From contig JBBCJT010000197.1 of the NCBI GenBank assembly GCA_037190665.1, positions 1 to 28,597 on the forward strand: a stretch of DNA of 28,597 bases, written 5' to 3'. The notes under the pieces are model-generated. The model saw only the letters and a list, made by a program, of their open reading frames with translations, ran no database searches and had not been told where the DNA came from. Within the stretch, counting starts at the first letter, position 1. Every line of letters starts with the position of its first letter. Position numbers and translations under genes: made by a program. Shown piece by piece: positions 8,361 to 19,500 of the stretch. The stretch is from JBBCJT01 sp037190665 (GTDB lineage: Bacteria; Pseudomonadota; Alphaproteobacteria; Acetobacterales; Acetobacteraceae).

Positions 8361-9214
8361 GATGACGTCAGCCGGCGCTGGAGCAGCGCGATCGGGACAA
8401 CGACGACCAGCAGCAGCACGGTGGCGAGGGCGGCGGCGAGCGGCCAGTCGCGGTTCTGGAAGAACTCCGCCCACAGCACCCGGCCGATGAGCTGCGCATC
8501 CGGCCCGCCCAGCAGCTCGGGGATGACGAACTCGCCCACCGCCGGGATGAAGACCAGCATCAGCCCCGCCGCGATCCCCGGCAGCGACAGCGGCAGGGTG
8601 ACGGAGAGGAAGGCGCGCCACGGCCGCGCGCCGAGATCGGCCGCCGCCTCCAGCAGCGTCGGATCGAGCTTCGACAGCGTGGCGTAGAGCGGCAGCACCA
8701 TGAAGGGCAGGTAGCAGTAGACGATGCCCAGATAGACCGCGCCCTCGCTGTAGAGCAGCGGCAGCGGCGCATCCGTCAGGCCGAGGCCCCTCAGCAGGTT
8801 GTTGATCGGCCCCTCGTCCTGCAGCAGCCCGATCAGGGCGGTGACCCGCAGCAGGAAGCTGGTCCAGAAGGGCAGCATCACCAGCATCAGCAGCAATGGC
8901 TGGCGGTGCTGCGGCGCACGGGCGATGGCGAGCGCCATCGGGTAGCCCACCAGCAGCGCCAGTACCGCCGAGATCCCGGCCACCCGCAGGCTGCGCAGAT
9001 AGGCTTCGAGGTAGAAGGCATCCTCCGCCAGCAGGGCGAAGTTGGCGAAGTTCAGTTTCAGCGCCAGCGCGCCGTCCTGCCATTCCGCCATCGGCGCGTA
9101 GGGCGGCACCGCGATCGCGGATTCCGACAGCGCGATCTTCAGCACGATGGCGAAGGGCAGCAGGAAGAACACCAGCAGCCACAGATAGGGCGGCAGCAGG
9201 ACGGCGCGGCGCAT
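8357..9214 (-). CDS. potH: Polyamine ABC transporter permease, PotH/PotB type
   Basis: First inner-membrane permease of the importer; pairs with PotI to form the channel. 285 residues with about six hydrophobic helices, beginning MRRAVLLPPYLWLLVFFLLP. The EAA loop is LEAAADLGARPWRAFLSV followed by TLPL. VPAVGEF-type sequence (FIPAVGEFVIPELLGG) after it is characteristic of PotH/PotB. The ATG at 9214 lies four bases after the ATPase stop with AGGGCG just before it, so coupled translation is likely. The stop overlaps the ATG of a ten-codon leader frame before potI. Confidence 0.93.
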   Translation of the reverse strand: MRRAVLLPPYLWLLVFFLLPFAIVLKIALSESAIAVPPYAPMAEWQDGALALKLNFANFALLAEDAFYLEAYLRSLRVAGISAVLALLVGYPMALAIARAPQHRQPLLLMLVMLPFWTSFLLRVTALIGLLQDEGPINNLLRGLGLTDAPLPLLYSEGAVYLGIVYCYLPFMVLPLYATLSKLDPTLLEAAADLGARPWRAFLSVTLPLSLPGIAAGLMLVFIPAVGEFVIPELLGGPDAQLIGRVLWAEFFQNRDWPLAAALATVLLLVVVVPIALLQRRLTSS

Positions 9215-9218
9215 CGCC

Positions 9219-10298
9219 CTAGTCGCCCAGCACGACGTTGGCGTGCGCCGGCCAGGTGACGGCGACGCGGTCGCCCCAGCTCACCGGCAGCTCCGTGATG
9301 CGGTCGAGGTTGGGCTGGCTGACGCGGATGGTCCGCCCGTCCGGCAGCGCGACGACGAAGATGAAGAAGTCGCCGTAGTAGGCGATGTCGCGCACCTCGC
9401 CGACGATGCGGTTCTCGCCGGGCCCGTCCTCCGCCTCCGCGCGGCGCAGGCGCATCTTCTCCGGCCGGACCGCGACGAAGACGCGCCCGCCGGCGGGGCG
9501 CGGGGCGGCCTCGTCGGCGACGAACCACGTCTCGTCGTCCACGCTCTCCACCCGGTGGGGATCGCGGACGATGCCGGCGAACAGGTTGGCGGTGCCGAGG
9601 AACTCGGCGACGAAGCGGCTCGCCGGGTATTCGTAGACCTCGGCCGGGGTGCCGACCTGCATCAGCGCGCCGCGTTCCAGCACGGCGATGCGGGTGGCCA
9701 TCGTCATCGCCTCCTCCTGGTCGTGGGTGACGATGACGAAGGTGGTGCCGGTGCTCTCCTGGATGTTCACCAGCTCGAACTGCGTCGCCTCGCGCAGGTT
9801 CTTGTCGAGCGCGCCGAGCGGTTCGTCGAGCAGCAGCAGCTTCGGCCGCCGGGCGAGGCTGCGGGCGAGGGCCACGCGCTGGCGCTGCCCGCCGGACAGC
9901 TCGTGCGGCATGCGCCGGCCGAGCCCTTCCAGCCGCACCAGCGCCAGCATCTCCTCCACCCGCGCGTCGCGCTCCGCGCGCGGGATGCGGTCCTGCTTCA
10001 GCCCGAAGGCGATGTTCGCCGCGACGTTCATGTGCGGGAACAGCGCGTAGGACTGGAACATCATGTTCACCGGCCGCGCGTAGGGCGGCACGCCGGACAT
10101 GTCCTGCCCGTCGATCAGGATGCGCCCTTCGTCCGGCGTCTCGAACCCGGCGAGGCAGCGCAGCAGCGTTGTCTTGCCGGACCCCGATCCGCCCAGCAGC
10201 GCGAACAGCTCGCCGCGATAGATGTCGAGCGAGACGTCATCGAGGGCGGCCACGCCGCCGAAGCGGCGGGACACGCCCTCGATCCGCACGTAGGGCAC
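9219..10298 (-). CDS. potG: Polyamine ABC transporter ATPase, PotG/PotA type
   Basis: Cytoplasmic ATPase that powers the importer. The 359 residues counted here start from GTG 10298. Walker A GGSGSGKT 36-43, Q-loop MMFQSYALFPH near 79-89, signature LSGGQ 134-138, Walker B LLLLDEP 154-160, H-loop His192 in THDQEEAMTMA. The C-terminal third is the TOBE-type regulatory domain (VRPEKMRLRR, AYYGDFFIF). GTG is the only canonical start, but the open frame extends 27 codons further to the potF stop and reads AEPWRDPDAVPYVRIEG across the GTG. An extension of about this length before the ABC core is normal in PotG, so the true N-terminus is probably upstream at an unrecognised start. The frame is the same as potF, separated from it only by TAG. 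Confidence 0.92.
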   Translation of the reverse strand: MPYVRIEGVSRRFGGVAALDDVSLDIYRGELFALLGGSGSGKTTLLRCLAGFETPDEGRILIDGQDMSGVPPYARPVNMMFQSYALFPHMNVAANIAFGLKQDRIPRAERDARVEEMLALVRLEGLGRRMPHELSGGQRQRVALARSLARRPKLLLLDEPLGALDKNLREATQFELVNIQESTGTTFVIVTHDQEEAMTMATRIAVLERGALMQVGTPAEVYEYPASRFVAEFLGTANLFAGIVRDPHRVESVDDETWFVADEAAPRPAGGRVFVAVRPEKMRLRRAEAEDGPGENRIVGEVRDIAYYGDFFIFVVALPDGRTIRVSQPNLDRITELPVSWGDRVAVTWPAHANVVLGD

Positions 10299-10379
10299 CG
10301 CATCCGGGTCGCGCCATGGCTCGGCGCTGCCCGGCCGGACGATGGCAAGCGCGTTGCCGCGCGTGGGCGCGCCGATGAT

Positions 10380-11462
10380 CTAGCGCCCCGCCTTGAACCG
10401 CGCCCAGACGCGGCTGCGCGCGCGTTCGGCGGCCTGCGGCACCGCGCCGATGGTGAAGAAGCGCGCCATCTGGTCCGGCGGCGGGTAGATGTTGGGATCG
10501 TTCGCGATCTCCGGGCGGATCGCGCCACGGCTCGCCGGGATCGCGTTGGGATAGCGCACCTGGTTGGTCACGCCCGCCATCACGTCCGGCTGCATCATGA
10601 AGTTGATGAAGGCGAGCGCCGCTTCCGGGTTGGGCGCATCCTTCGGGATCGCCATCACGTCGAACCAGAGCTGGGCCGCTTCCTTCGGCGCGACGTAGCT
10701 GATCTTCACGCCGCGCCCGGCTTCCTCGGCCCGCGCGGCGGCCTGGATCACGTCGCCCGAATAGGTGAAGGCGAGGCAGACCTGCCCGCTCGCCAGCGCC
10801 TCGACCGCGCCGCCCGACAGGAAGGTGCGGATGTAGGGGCGGATCGCCATCAGCGTGCGCTCGACCTCCCGCAGGTCGTTCGCGTCCGTGCTGTTCGGGT
10901 CCTTGCCGAGATAGCGCAGCACGGTCGGGATCACGTCGATGGCGCTGTCCATGATCGAGATGCCGCAGCCGGCGATCCTGCGCGCGTGCTCCGGCTTGAG
11001 CAGCAGGTCGAGGCTGTCGAGCGGCGCTTCGGGGTGCAGCGCGCGGATACGCTCGGCATTCATGCCCAGCCCGACCGTGCCCCACAGGTAGATGGCGGCG
11101 TGCTTCGCGTCCGGGTCGGACGCGGCGACGCGCTCGACCAGCGCGGGGTCGAGGTTGCGCCAGTTCGCGAGCTTCGACCGGTCGAGCGGCAGCAGCGCGC
11201 CCGCCTGCACCAGCTTGGACAGCGTCGGCTCGCTGGTCGGCACCACGACGTCGTAGCCCGACCGGCCGGCGAGCAGCTTGCCCTCCAGCGTCTCCAGGCT
11301 GTCGTACACGTCGTAGCGGACGCGGATGCCGGTCTCGCGCTGGAACCGCTCGATCGCGTAGGGATCGATGTAGTCGGTCCAATTGTAGACATTGACCACC
11401 CGTTCCTGCGCGATGGCGGAGGTGAGGCAGATCAGCAGGGCGGCGAGGGAACGCAGGATCAT
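10380..11462 (-). CDS. potF: Periplasmic putrescine-binding protein, PotF type
   Basis: Substrate-binding component of the importer, 360 residues. Signal peptide MILRSLAALLICLTSAIA, probable cleavage before QERVV. The mature start VYNWTDYIDPYAIERF is the PotD/PotF hallmark. Aligned from memory with E. coli PotF, the ligand residues Trp37, Tyr40, Asp247 and Asp278 correspond to Trp28, Tyr31, Asp237 and Asp268. Glu185 becomes Asp176, Trp244 becomes Tyr234 and Phe276 becomes Trp266. The PotF cysteine pair is kept (Cys166, Cys229). This favours putrescine or a close polyamine over spermidine, but the substitutions could shift specificity. ATG 11462-11460 has GGAG eight bases upstream. It is the first gene of the transporter run. 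TTTAA at 11490-11494 is the only AT-rich stretch just upstream and could be part of a -10 element. Confidence 0.93.
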   Translation of the reverse strand: MILRSLAALLICLTSAIAQERVVNVYNWTDYIDPYAIERFQRETGIRVRYDVYDSLETLEGKLLAGRSGYDVVVPTSEPTLSKLVQAGALLPLDRSKLANWRNLDPALVERVAASDPDAKHAAIYLWGTVGLGMNAERIRALHPEAPLDSLDLLLKPEHARRIAGCGISIMDSAIDVIPTVLRYLGKDPNSTDANDLREVERTLMAIRPYIRTFLSGGAVEALASGQVCLAFTYSGDVIQAAARAEEAGRGVKISYVAPKEAAQLWFDVMAIPKDAPNPEAALAFINFMMQPDVMAGVTNQVRYPNAIPASRGAIRPEIANDPNIYPPPDQMARFFTIGAVPQAAERARSRVWARFKAGR

Positions 11463-11776
11463 CGGCCGACTCCGGACAACGGCCGCACGTTTAAGGTGCG
11501 CGTGCGGCATCGCAAGGGGCGGACTGTGTGCGAGGCGCCGCGCTGCCGGAAGGGGGAAAAGATCGCCGGGGGCGTGACGCTCCTTGCCTCCGCCCTTCCG
11601 CAAGGCCCCCACAGGCGAGAGCAGGAGTGCCCCTCGCCCCGGCCGGGCGAGAGGAGCAGCCGCCCCACACCGGATAACCCTCCGCGCACGCTCCGCCGAC
11701 CGCACAGGTTGTTTTCCCCGCCGCCAGACCCGTGGCACTGGCGAAACGGCGCCACCTGCGGTCATTGTCGCGCCGG
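11463..11776. other. Divergent intergenic region between potF and the TPS locus
   Basis: 314 bp without a convincing gene. It must hold the promoter of potF (leftward) and probably that of the tpsB locus (rightward), but no clear -35/-10 pair could be recognised. Inverted repeats seen: CCTTGC/GCAAGG at 11582-11587 and 11600-11605 with a 12-nt loop; CTCGCCC/GGGCGAG at 11633-11639 and 11645-11651 with a CGGCC loop, extendable by a few pairs with one mismatch. Neither is followed by a T-run. The potF frame is open through most of the region but carries no protein-like signal. Confidence 0.6.
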
Positions 11777-13501
11777 ATGCGCGTAGACCCGACTCCCTGG
11801 CTGGCCGCGTTCGTCACGCTCGTCGCGACCGGCGCGGGCGCGCAGACGTTCGGCGTTCCGCCGCCGGGTTCGCCGATCCCGCGCATGGCCCCGCGGGAAC
11901 CGCCCGCGACCGCGCCGCCGGTCCCGATCCCGCAGCCCGATCGCGGCACGCAGGACGTGCCCGACGTGCCGGTCGCCATCCGCGACATCGTCTTCGTGGG
12001 CGCGACCGCGTTCCCCGATGCCGAACTCGCCGCCCGCGCGCAGGGGCTGGTCGGGCCCGCCACGCCGCTGCCGGCGATCGCCGCCGCGCGGCAGGCGATC
12101 CTCGACCTGTACCGCGACCGCGGCTTCGTCTTCGTGCAGGTCGATGCCGTCGTCGACCCATCGGGCGTGCTGCGCTTCATGGTGATCGAAGGCCGCATCG
12201 TGGAGGTGAAGCTCGACGGCGACATCGGCCCGGCGGGCACACAGGTGCTGCGCTTCCTCAACCGGCTGATCGGCGAGACGCCGCTCAACGTCGCCTCGCT
12301 CGAACGCTGGCTGCTGCTCGCGCAGGACATCCCCGGCGTGTCCGTCCGTTCCGTCCTGCGGCCGACCGGCACCGATCCGGGCGCGCTGGCGCTGGTCGCG
12401 CAGGTGGCGCGCAAGCCGTTCAGCGGCTCGATCCTGGCGGACAACCGCAGCTACCGGCTGACCGGGCCGCAGCAGGGCATCGGCACGCTTGCCGCCAACA
12501 GCTTCACCGAACTCGGCGAGCGGTCGGAGATCCAGTACTACCTCTCCGACGGCGGCACGCAGCACTTCCTGCAGGGCGCGGTGGAAGCCTTCCTCGGCGG
12601 CTCCGGCCTCCGGCTGCGCCTCTATGCCGGGCAGGGCAGCAGCCACCCGTCCGGCACGCTGCGCCAGATCGGCTATGCCGGCGACAACAAGCTGGTCGGC
12701 GCGCAGCTCACCTACCCGCTGATCCGGCAGCGGTCGGAGACGCTGCAGATCCTCGGCATCTTCGATGCCACCCAGTCCGAGATCACGCTCGTCGGCACCG
12801 ACAACACGCCCACCCGCGTCGCCTTCGACAGCCTGCGCATCCTGCGCGCGGGGGTCGACTGGGCGCGGCAGGACCTGTGGGCGGGCGATGCGCGGCCGGG
12901 GATCAACACCGTCTCCGTGCGCATCAGCCAGGGGCTGGACGGGCTGGGCGCGGGCCACAACGACAATCCGGAACCGGTACGCGCCGGCACGCGCGTCGAC
13001 TTCACCAAGTACGCGGCCGAGATCTCGCGCGTGCAGACCCTGTTCTCGCCCTGGCCGGAAGCGACCTTCGGCGTGCAGGGGCTGATCGCCGGGCAGTGGT
13101 CGGACGACGTGCTGCCGTCGTCGGAGAAGTTCTATCTCGGCGGCCCCCGCTTCGGCCGCGGCTTCTATGCCGGCGAGATCACCGGCGATATCGCCTTCTT
13201 CGGCTCGGTCGAGTTCCAGCTCTCGCAGAGTTTCGCCCTCGACGCGCTGGGCGACACGCTGATCCTGGGCACGCAGGCCTATGCGTTCTTCGATTCGGGC
13301 CGCACCTGGGAGCAGGAGCCGGACGACCCGGCGCGCCGCATCTCCTCGGTCGGCCTGGGCCTGCGCACCAACTGGAGCGAGCATCTGTCCTTCGATCTCG
13401 AAGGTGTGAGACGGCTCACGCGCCGGCCGCTGGGGGCGGCGCAGGAAGGCGGTGCGCTCAAGGAATACGCGCTCTACTGGCGCATCTACCTGCGTTACTG
13501 A
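11777..13501 (+). CDS. Two-partner secretion outer-membrane transporter (TpsB, ShlB/FhaC/HecB family)
   Basis: Outer-membrane 16-stranded barrel that recognises the secretion domain of its partner exoprotein in the periplasm and exports it. 574 residues from ATG 11777. Signal peptide MRVDPTPWLAAFVTLVATGA with likely cleavage after GAGA (residue 22). A Pro-rich linker spans about 26-60. The first POTRA domain runs about 66-140 (IRDIVFVGATAFPD to FMVIEGRIVEVKL) and a second about 145-220. The rest is beta-barrel. The conserved L6-loop motif is LGGPRFGRGFYAGE near residue 455, and the chain ends in an aromatic residue (WRIYLRY), as outer-membrane barrels do. A GTG at 11732 would add 15 residues and spoil the signal peptide. 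No good ribosome site precedes the ATG. The partner exoprotein gene follows after 73 bp. Confidence 0.93.
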   Translation: MRVDPTPWLAAFVTLVATGAGAQTFGVPPPGSPIPRMAPREPPATAPPVPIPQPDRGTQDVPDVPVAIRDIVFVGATAFPDAELAARAQGLVGPATPLPAIAAARQAILDLYRDRGFVFVQVDAVVDPSGVLRFMVIEGRIVEVKLDGDIGPAGTQVLRFLNRLIGETPLNVASLERWLLLAQDIPGVSVRSVLRPTGTDPGALALVAQVARKPFSGSILADNRSYRLTGPQQGIGTLAANSFTELGERSEIQYYLSDGGTQHFLQGAVEAFLGGSGLRLRLYAGQGSSHPSGTLRQIGYAGDNKLVGAQLTYPLIRQRSETLQILGIFDATQSEITLVGTDNTPTRVAFDSLRILRAGVDWARQDLWAGDARPGINTVSVRISQGLDGLGAGHNDNPEPVRAGTRVDFTKYAAEISRVQTLFSPWPEATFGVQGLIAGQWSDDVLPSSEKFYLGGPRFGRGFYAGEITGDIAFFGSVEFQLSQSFALDALGDTLILGTQAYAFFDSGRTWEQEPDDPARRISSVGLGLRTNWSEHLSFDLEGVRRLTRRPLGAAQEGGALKEYALYWRIYLRY

Positions 13502-13574
13502 CGCGACCGGCATGCACGCGGGCGTTGTCCGCGCGGACCGCGGTCGGGTAGGCTGATCTCAACCGGCGGTGGGG

Positions 13575-16500
13575 ATGGCGGTGGGGGTGAGGCGTTCGTA
13601 CGGGCCGGGGTGGCGTGCCGTGCTGCTTGCCGGCACCGCTCTGACCATCGCGCCCGCCGCGCTGCACGCGCAGGCCCCCACGGCCCGGCCGCAGGGCGGT
13701 GCGGTGGTGGCCGGCCAGGCAAGCATCAGCCAGTCCGCCGCCGCGACCACGGTCACCCAGTCCTCCCAGCGCGCCATCGTGGAATGGCAGGGCTTCAACG
13801 TCGGTTCCGCGCACAGCGTGACCTTCGCGCAGCCGGGCTCCTCGGCGGTGGTGCTCAACCGCGTCACCGGGCCGGACCCGTCCGCCATCGCCGGGCGGAT
13901 CAGCGCCAACGGCCAGGTGGTGATCATCAACCGCAACGGCGTCGTCTTCTCCGAAGGCGCGAGGGTCGATGCGGCGGGGCTCGTCGTCTCCACCGCCAAC
14001 ATCGCCAACCGCGACTTCATGGCCGGGCGGATGAATTTCAGCGAGCCGGGCAAGCCCGGCGCGCGGATCGAGAACCGCGGCACGATCACCATCAAGGAAG
14101 CGGGCATCGCGGCGCTGGTCGCCCCGCAGGTCGCCAACAGCGGCGTGATCCGCGCGCAGATGGGCCGCGTGGTGCTGGCCGGCGCGGAGACGCACACGGT
14201 CGATCTGTACGGCGACGGGCTGGTCTCGCTCGACGTCAGCTCCCAGGTGCGGCGTACGGCCGATGGCGGCACGGCGCTGGTGACCAACACCGGCATGATC
14301 GAGGCCGATGGCGGCACCGTGCTGCTGACCGCGACGGCGGCGGAAGGGCTGGTCTCCACGCTGGTGCGCGCCGGCGGGCGGATCAGCGCCGACAACCCCG
14401 CCGGCACGGCGGGCACGATCGCGCTGCGCGGGTCGGGCGGCGAGCTGCGGGTGGAAGGCGTGGTCACCGCGACCGGCGCGCGCGGCGGGCAGGTCGCGGC
14501 GGTGGCCGATCGCGTCACGGTCGCCGCCGGCGCGCATGTCGATGCATCCGGCCGCAGCGGCGGCGGGCGGATCGATATCGGCGAGACGCGGCCCGGAAGT
14601 GCTGCACCGCAGACCGCGCAGCGCGTGCGCATCGAGCGCGGCGCGACCGTGACCGCCGATGCGACCGTGGCGGGCCCGGGCGGGACCGTGCGGGTGATGG
14701 CGGACACATTCACCACCCATGCCGGCGCCATCACCGCGCGCGGCGGACCGCAGGGCGGCGATGGCGGCTTCGTCGAGGTCTCCTCGCGCGGCGGCATGAA
14801 CTGGAGCGGCACGGTGGACGTGTCCGCAGCACTCGGCGCGGCCGGCACGATCCTGCTCGATCCCAAGGACATCCAGATCGTCGCGGGCGGCGCGGGCGAG
14901 CAGGATGACGGGCTGGTGACCGTCACCGGCCCGGACGGCTCGCTGCCGGCGGGCACCAATCCCGCCGATGATCCCAACCGCCCGGTGCTGATCACGACCG
15001 GGCTGCTGAACAGCCTGACCGGCAACGTGGTGCTGGAAGCGACGGATACCATCACCGTCAGTGCGGCGATCTCCCGCAGCGGCAACCTCACGCTCACGGC
15101 CGGCGGCGCGATCACCATCAACGCGACGGTCGCCAGCAGCGGCGGCGTGCGGATCAATGCGGGATCGATCAGCATCGGTGCTGCGGTCGATGGCGGGGCG
15201 GGCGGTGTGGTGCTGGTCGCGGGCGGCACCGTGAATGTCGGCGCGCAGCTTCAGGGCAGCCTGATCTCTGTCAGCGGCAGCGGGATCATGCTCGCCGCGC
15301 CGGTCGTCGCGACCGGCGGCGGCGCGGTGACGCTGGCCGCCGCCGCGGGCGGCATCGGCCAGGGCACCGCCGGGACCATCACCGCCGGGCAGCTCACGCT
15401 GACCAGCCAGGGCACGATCAATCTGCCCGAGGCGAACAGCATCGCCGCGCTGTCCTTCAGCACGACGGGCAACAACCCGGTACGGGTGAACGCCGTGCCC
15501 GGCTACCTCATCAATGGCGGCTCCACGACGGCGGGCAGCGTGCACCTGTCCTCGGGCGGCGGGCTGACGCTGGGGGCGGGCGTGTCGATCGGCGGATCGG
15601 CCGTGACGCTGGAAGGGCAGGGACTCGGCCTCAACGGCAACATCACCGCTTCCGGCGGCCTCGTCACGCTGAACGCGGGCGGGGGCGATCTCGGCCATGC
15701 CGCCGGCATCATCTCGGGCGGCGGGCTGGCGCTGACGGCGGGCGGACTGATCGCGCTGTCGGGCGGGGCGCTGTCGACGGGCGGCACGCTGAACGTCGTC
15801 GCGGGCGGGGTCCTGACGCAGGTCGGCGGCAGCGTCGCCGCGGGCGTGCTGACCGGCAGCGCCGGCGGCGCGGTGTCGCTGCGCACCGCCGGCAACAGCA
15901 TCGGGATCGTGAGCAACTTCGGCGGCACCGGCGATTTCGGCCTGCATGCGGGCGACCGCGCGCTGACGGTCATCGGCCTCGGCACGCGCGGCAACGTCTA
16001 TCTCGCCGCGCGGCAGATCACGCTGTCGGGCGGGCTGGCGGCCACCACGCGCATCTCGTTCAACACCGATGCCGTAGGCGCGCCGAGCATCGCCGCCCCC
16101 ACCGTCGAGATCGGGCCCTATGCGGGCGGCGTGGTGCAGATCGGCACCGGCGGGTTCAACCCGTTCGTCCTCGTCGCGACCAACCTTACGCTCGGCAGCG
16201 CCGAGGGCGTGACGAGCGCGTCGGCCATCAACATCGACGCCGCGCTGAACGTGCCCGGCGTGCTCACCCTGCGCAGCACCGGGCAGATCGCGCAGACCGC
16301 CGCCATCTCGGCCGGCGCGCTCAACGCGTCGGGCAGCGGCATCGTCCTCGACAATTTCGGGAACACGATCGCCGCGTTGCAGGCGATGACGTCGGGGTCG
16401 GCCGCGCAGGTGCGCACGGCCGGCAGCCTCCTGATCCAGGGCGCGGTCAGCGCGCCCGGAACGGTGACGCTCGATGCCGGCGGGGCGATCGGCACCGCGG

Positions 16501-19500
16501 GCGGAAGCATCACGGCCGGCACGCTCACCGGCTCCGCCGGGGCCGGTGCGGATTTCGGTTCGGGCAACACGGTCGGCACGTTCGGCCCGTTCAACGCGGG
16601 GATCGGCGCGCTCACCTTCGGCAATACCGGCGCGTTTACGCTCGCCGGCGCGATCGAGGCGGATCAGGCGATCACGCTGGGCAACGCCTCGGGCGCGATC
16701 ACGCAGACCTCCGCGTCGGGCAACGTCATCACCACGCCGCTGCTGGGCATCGGGCAGAGCGGCAGCCTGTCGCTCGCGGGCGCCAACCAGATCACCCGCT
16801 TCGGCAACATCACCTCCGGCGGCAGCATCACGCTTCGCAGCACCGACATCCTGCTCGCGGGCCACGTCTCCACGCCGGGCGCGGTGCAGCTCACCTCCGG
16901 CGGCGGGCTGGTGCGGCTCGATCCCGGCGGGCGCATCTCGGCCGGCACGCTGTCGCTGTCGGCGCTGTTCGGCGCCACGCTCGACAATCCCGCCAACGCC
17001 ATCGGCGCGCTGGGCAATGTCAGCGTGCTCCTCGGCAGCGCCACCATCCGCACCGGCGGCGACGTGACCGTCACCGGGCTGGTCGAGGTCGGCGGCACGC
17101 TCACGCTGCATGCCGGCGCGATCGGTCAGTCGGGCACGGGGCGGATCGTGACGGGCCGGCTGCAGGGCAGCGCGAGCGCCATCGCGCTTGCCAACGGCAA
17201 CAACGCCATCGCCTCGCTGGGCGCGTTCGGCAGCGTCTCCGGCGATGTCGAGGTGGCGACCGCCGGCGACATGACGGTGGCCGGCGCGACCTCCGCCGCC
17301 AACCTGCGCCTGTCCACCGCCGGGCTGCTGACGGTGGACGACGACATCGCGGCCACGGGCACGGTGGCGCTGTCAGTGGGGACGTTCGTGATCGGCACCA
17401 CGGGCAGCGTGACCGCGCCGGTGGTGGCACTCGCGCCGCGCAGCCCCGGCAGCGTGGTGATCGGCAACGATCCCTCCGCCGCGCTGCAGATCGACGCCGC
17501 CAACCTGAGCCGCATCACGGCAAGCTCGGTGCTGCGCATCGGCGCGCCGACCACCGATCCGGGCGACATCACCGCGACCAGCATCAACATCGCCTCCGCC
17601 GCCGCGCTGGGCGGCGTCGCCACGCTCGACCTGCGCACCACCGGCAACGTGACCGGCGGCGGGTTGACCACGAATCGTGTGACCGGATCGGTCGGCGGAT
17701 CGCTGCTGCTGAACGCCGGGTTCGGCAACATCGGGACGCTGGGCGACCTGACCGTCGGCGGCGACCTCGCGGTCTCCAACATCGGCGTGCTGGACCTGGC
17801 CGGGACGATCCTCGTGGGCGGGGCGGTCAACCTCACCAGCTTCTCGGGCGTGACCCAGTCCGCCGGCAGCCTGTCCGCGAGCCAGCTTTCGGTCGCGACC
17901 TTCTCCGGCCCGGTCTCGCTCGGCCAGCCGGGCAACGCCATCGGCACGCTGACGAGCGCGAACGTGGGCGGCATGCTGACCCTGTCCTCCGCCGGCGCGC
18001 TGGCGCTGCAGGGGAACATCATCGCCTCCACGCTCGCGATCAACGCGGGCGGGCCGATCACGCAGTCTTCCGCATCCGGCAACGCAATCTCGGCACAGCA
18101 CCTGCAAGGCACCGCTTCCGGCGGGATATCGCTGCTGGGGGCGAACACGATCGGCCAGCTCGGCGACATCGCAGCCGGCGGAGCGTTCAGCCTGCGCAAC
18201 CTCGGCAGCCTCGTGCTGGTCGGACATCTGGACGCAGGGGCGTCCGCCGCGAGGTTCGACATGTCCGGCACGCTGTCCGAAAGCGGCGTGGGGCGGCTGA
18301 CGGCGGGCGTGCTGGAGGGGACGGTCGGCAGCCTGTCGCTGGGCTCGACGGGCAACGCCATCGCCTCGGTCGGCGATCTGACGCTCACGTCGGGCAATGC
18401 ACTCCTGCGCACGTCCGGTGCGCTGGCGGTGGCCGGACATCTGAACGCGGCCGGCCGCACCGTCACGCTGCACGCGGGCGGCGCGGTCACGCAGGGCGCG
18501 TCGGGGCGGCTGAGTGCGGGCCTGCTGGAAGGCAGCGCCGTGTCGCTGGCGCTGGACGGCACGGGCAACGCGGTGACGACGCTGGGCAACTACGCGGCCA
18601 CCGGCAGCCTGTCGCTGGCGACGACGACGGGGCTGACGCTGGCAGGCACGGTCACGGCAACGGACACGTCGCTGACGGCGGCGGGCGCGATCGGGCAATC
18701 GACCTCTGCTTCGATCACGTCGGGCTCGCTGCGCCTCGATGCCGGCGGCCCCGTCACGCTGCTCGGGCCGAACAGGATCGGCGATCTCGCCGGGCTGGTG
18801 GCGGGCGGTGATGTGACGCTGACGAACGTGCAGGCGTTGCGGATCGCAGCACCGGTGTCGCTCTCCGGGCGGGCGCTGACGCTGGCGCTTGGCGGGCCGC
18901 TGACCCAGACGGGAGCGGGCACCGTGGCGGTGGGCCGGCTGACCGGCAGCGTGACGGGCGCGCTGACGCTGGACAACGCCGGCAACCAGATCGCGCGGGC
19001 GGGCGGGTTGACGGCGACGGGGCCGGTGTCGCTCGCGACAGGCGGTTCGCTGGTGCTGGACGGGACGCTGACGGCCACGGGCCAGCCCGTGTCCCTCGCC
19101 GCGACCGGCGCGATCACGCAGGGCGTGGACGGCATCGTCGCGGGTTCGCTGGCGGTCTCCGCCGGAGCGGGCTTCGCGCTGACGGGTGCGAACAACGTGG
19201 CGGTGCTGGGCGATGCGTCCTCGGGGACGGGCGATGCGTCACTGCGGACAATCGGCCCGCTCGCACTGGCAGGGCATCTGGATGCGGGCACCCGTGCGCT
19301 CGCGCTCGATATCGGCGGCGCGCTGACCACGGCGGGCGGGCATGTCACGGCCGGCCGGCTGACCGGCAGCGCAGGGTCGGTGACGCTGGACGCCGCGACC
19401 AACGACATCGCGCGCATCGGCGACCTCGCCGCCGGCGGCGACATCATCATCGCCACCGCCGATGCCATCGTCCTGGACGGCGCACTGACCGCGCCGGGCC

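Noticed and set aside
11732..11776. GTG 11732 as the tpsB start
   Set aside because: It would add an Arg-rich stretch before the signal peptide. ATG 11777 gives a normal signal sequence, although the ribosome site is poor in both cases.
9243..11786. 847-codon plus-strand frame across potG and potF
   Set aside because: Arg/His/Asp-rich composition typical of shadows. The minus strand has unambiguous PotG and PotF proteins.
13525..13554. Promoter-like TTGTCC and TAGGCT with 18-bp spacing before tpsA
   Set aside because: Weak matches (about 4 of 6 and 3 of 6) in very GC-rich DNA; would leave only a very short leader. Not enough to call.
13458..17111. 1217-codon open frame on the minus strand opposite tpsA
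   Set aside because: Arg/Ala/Asp-rich text with no domain and no repeats beyond those mirrored from tpsA. Long antisense frames are expected at this GC content. The plus-strand protein has a signal peptide, TPS domain and motif order.
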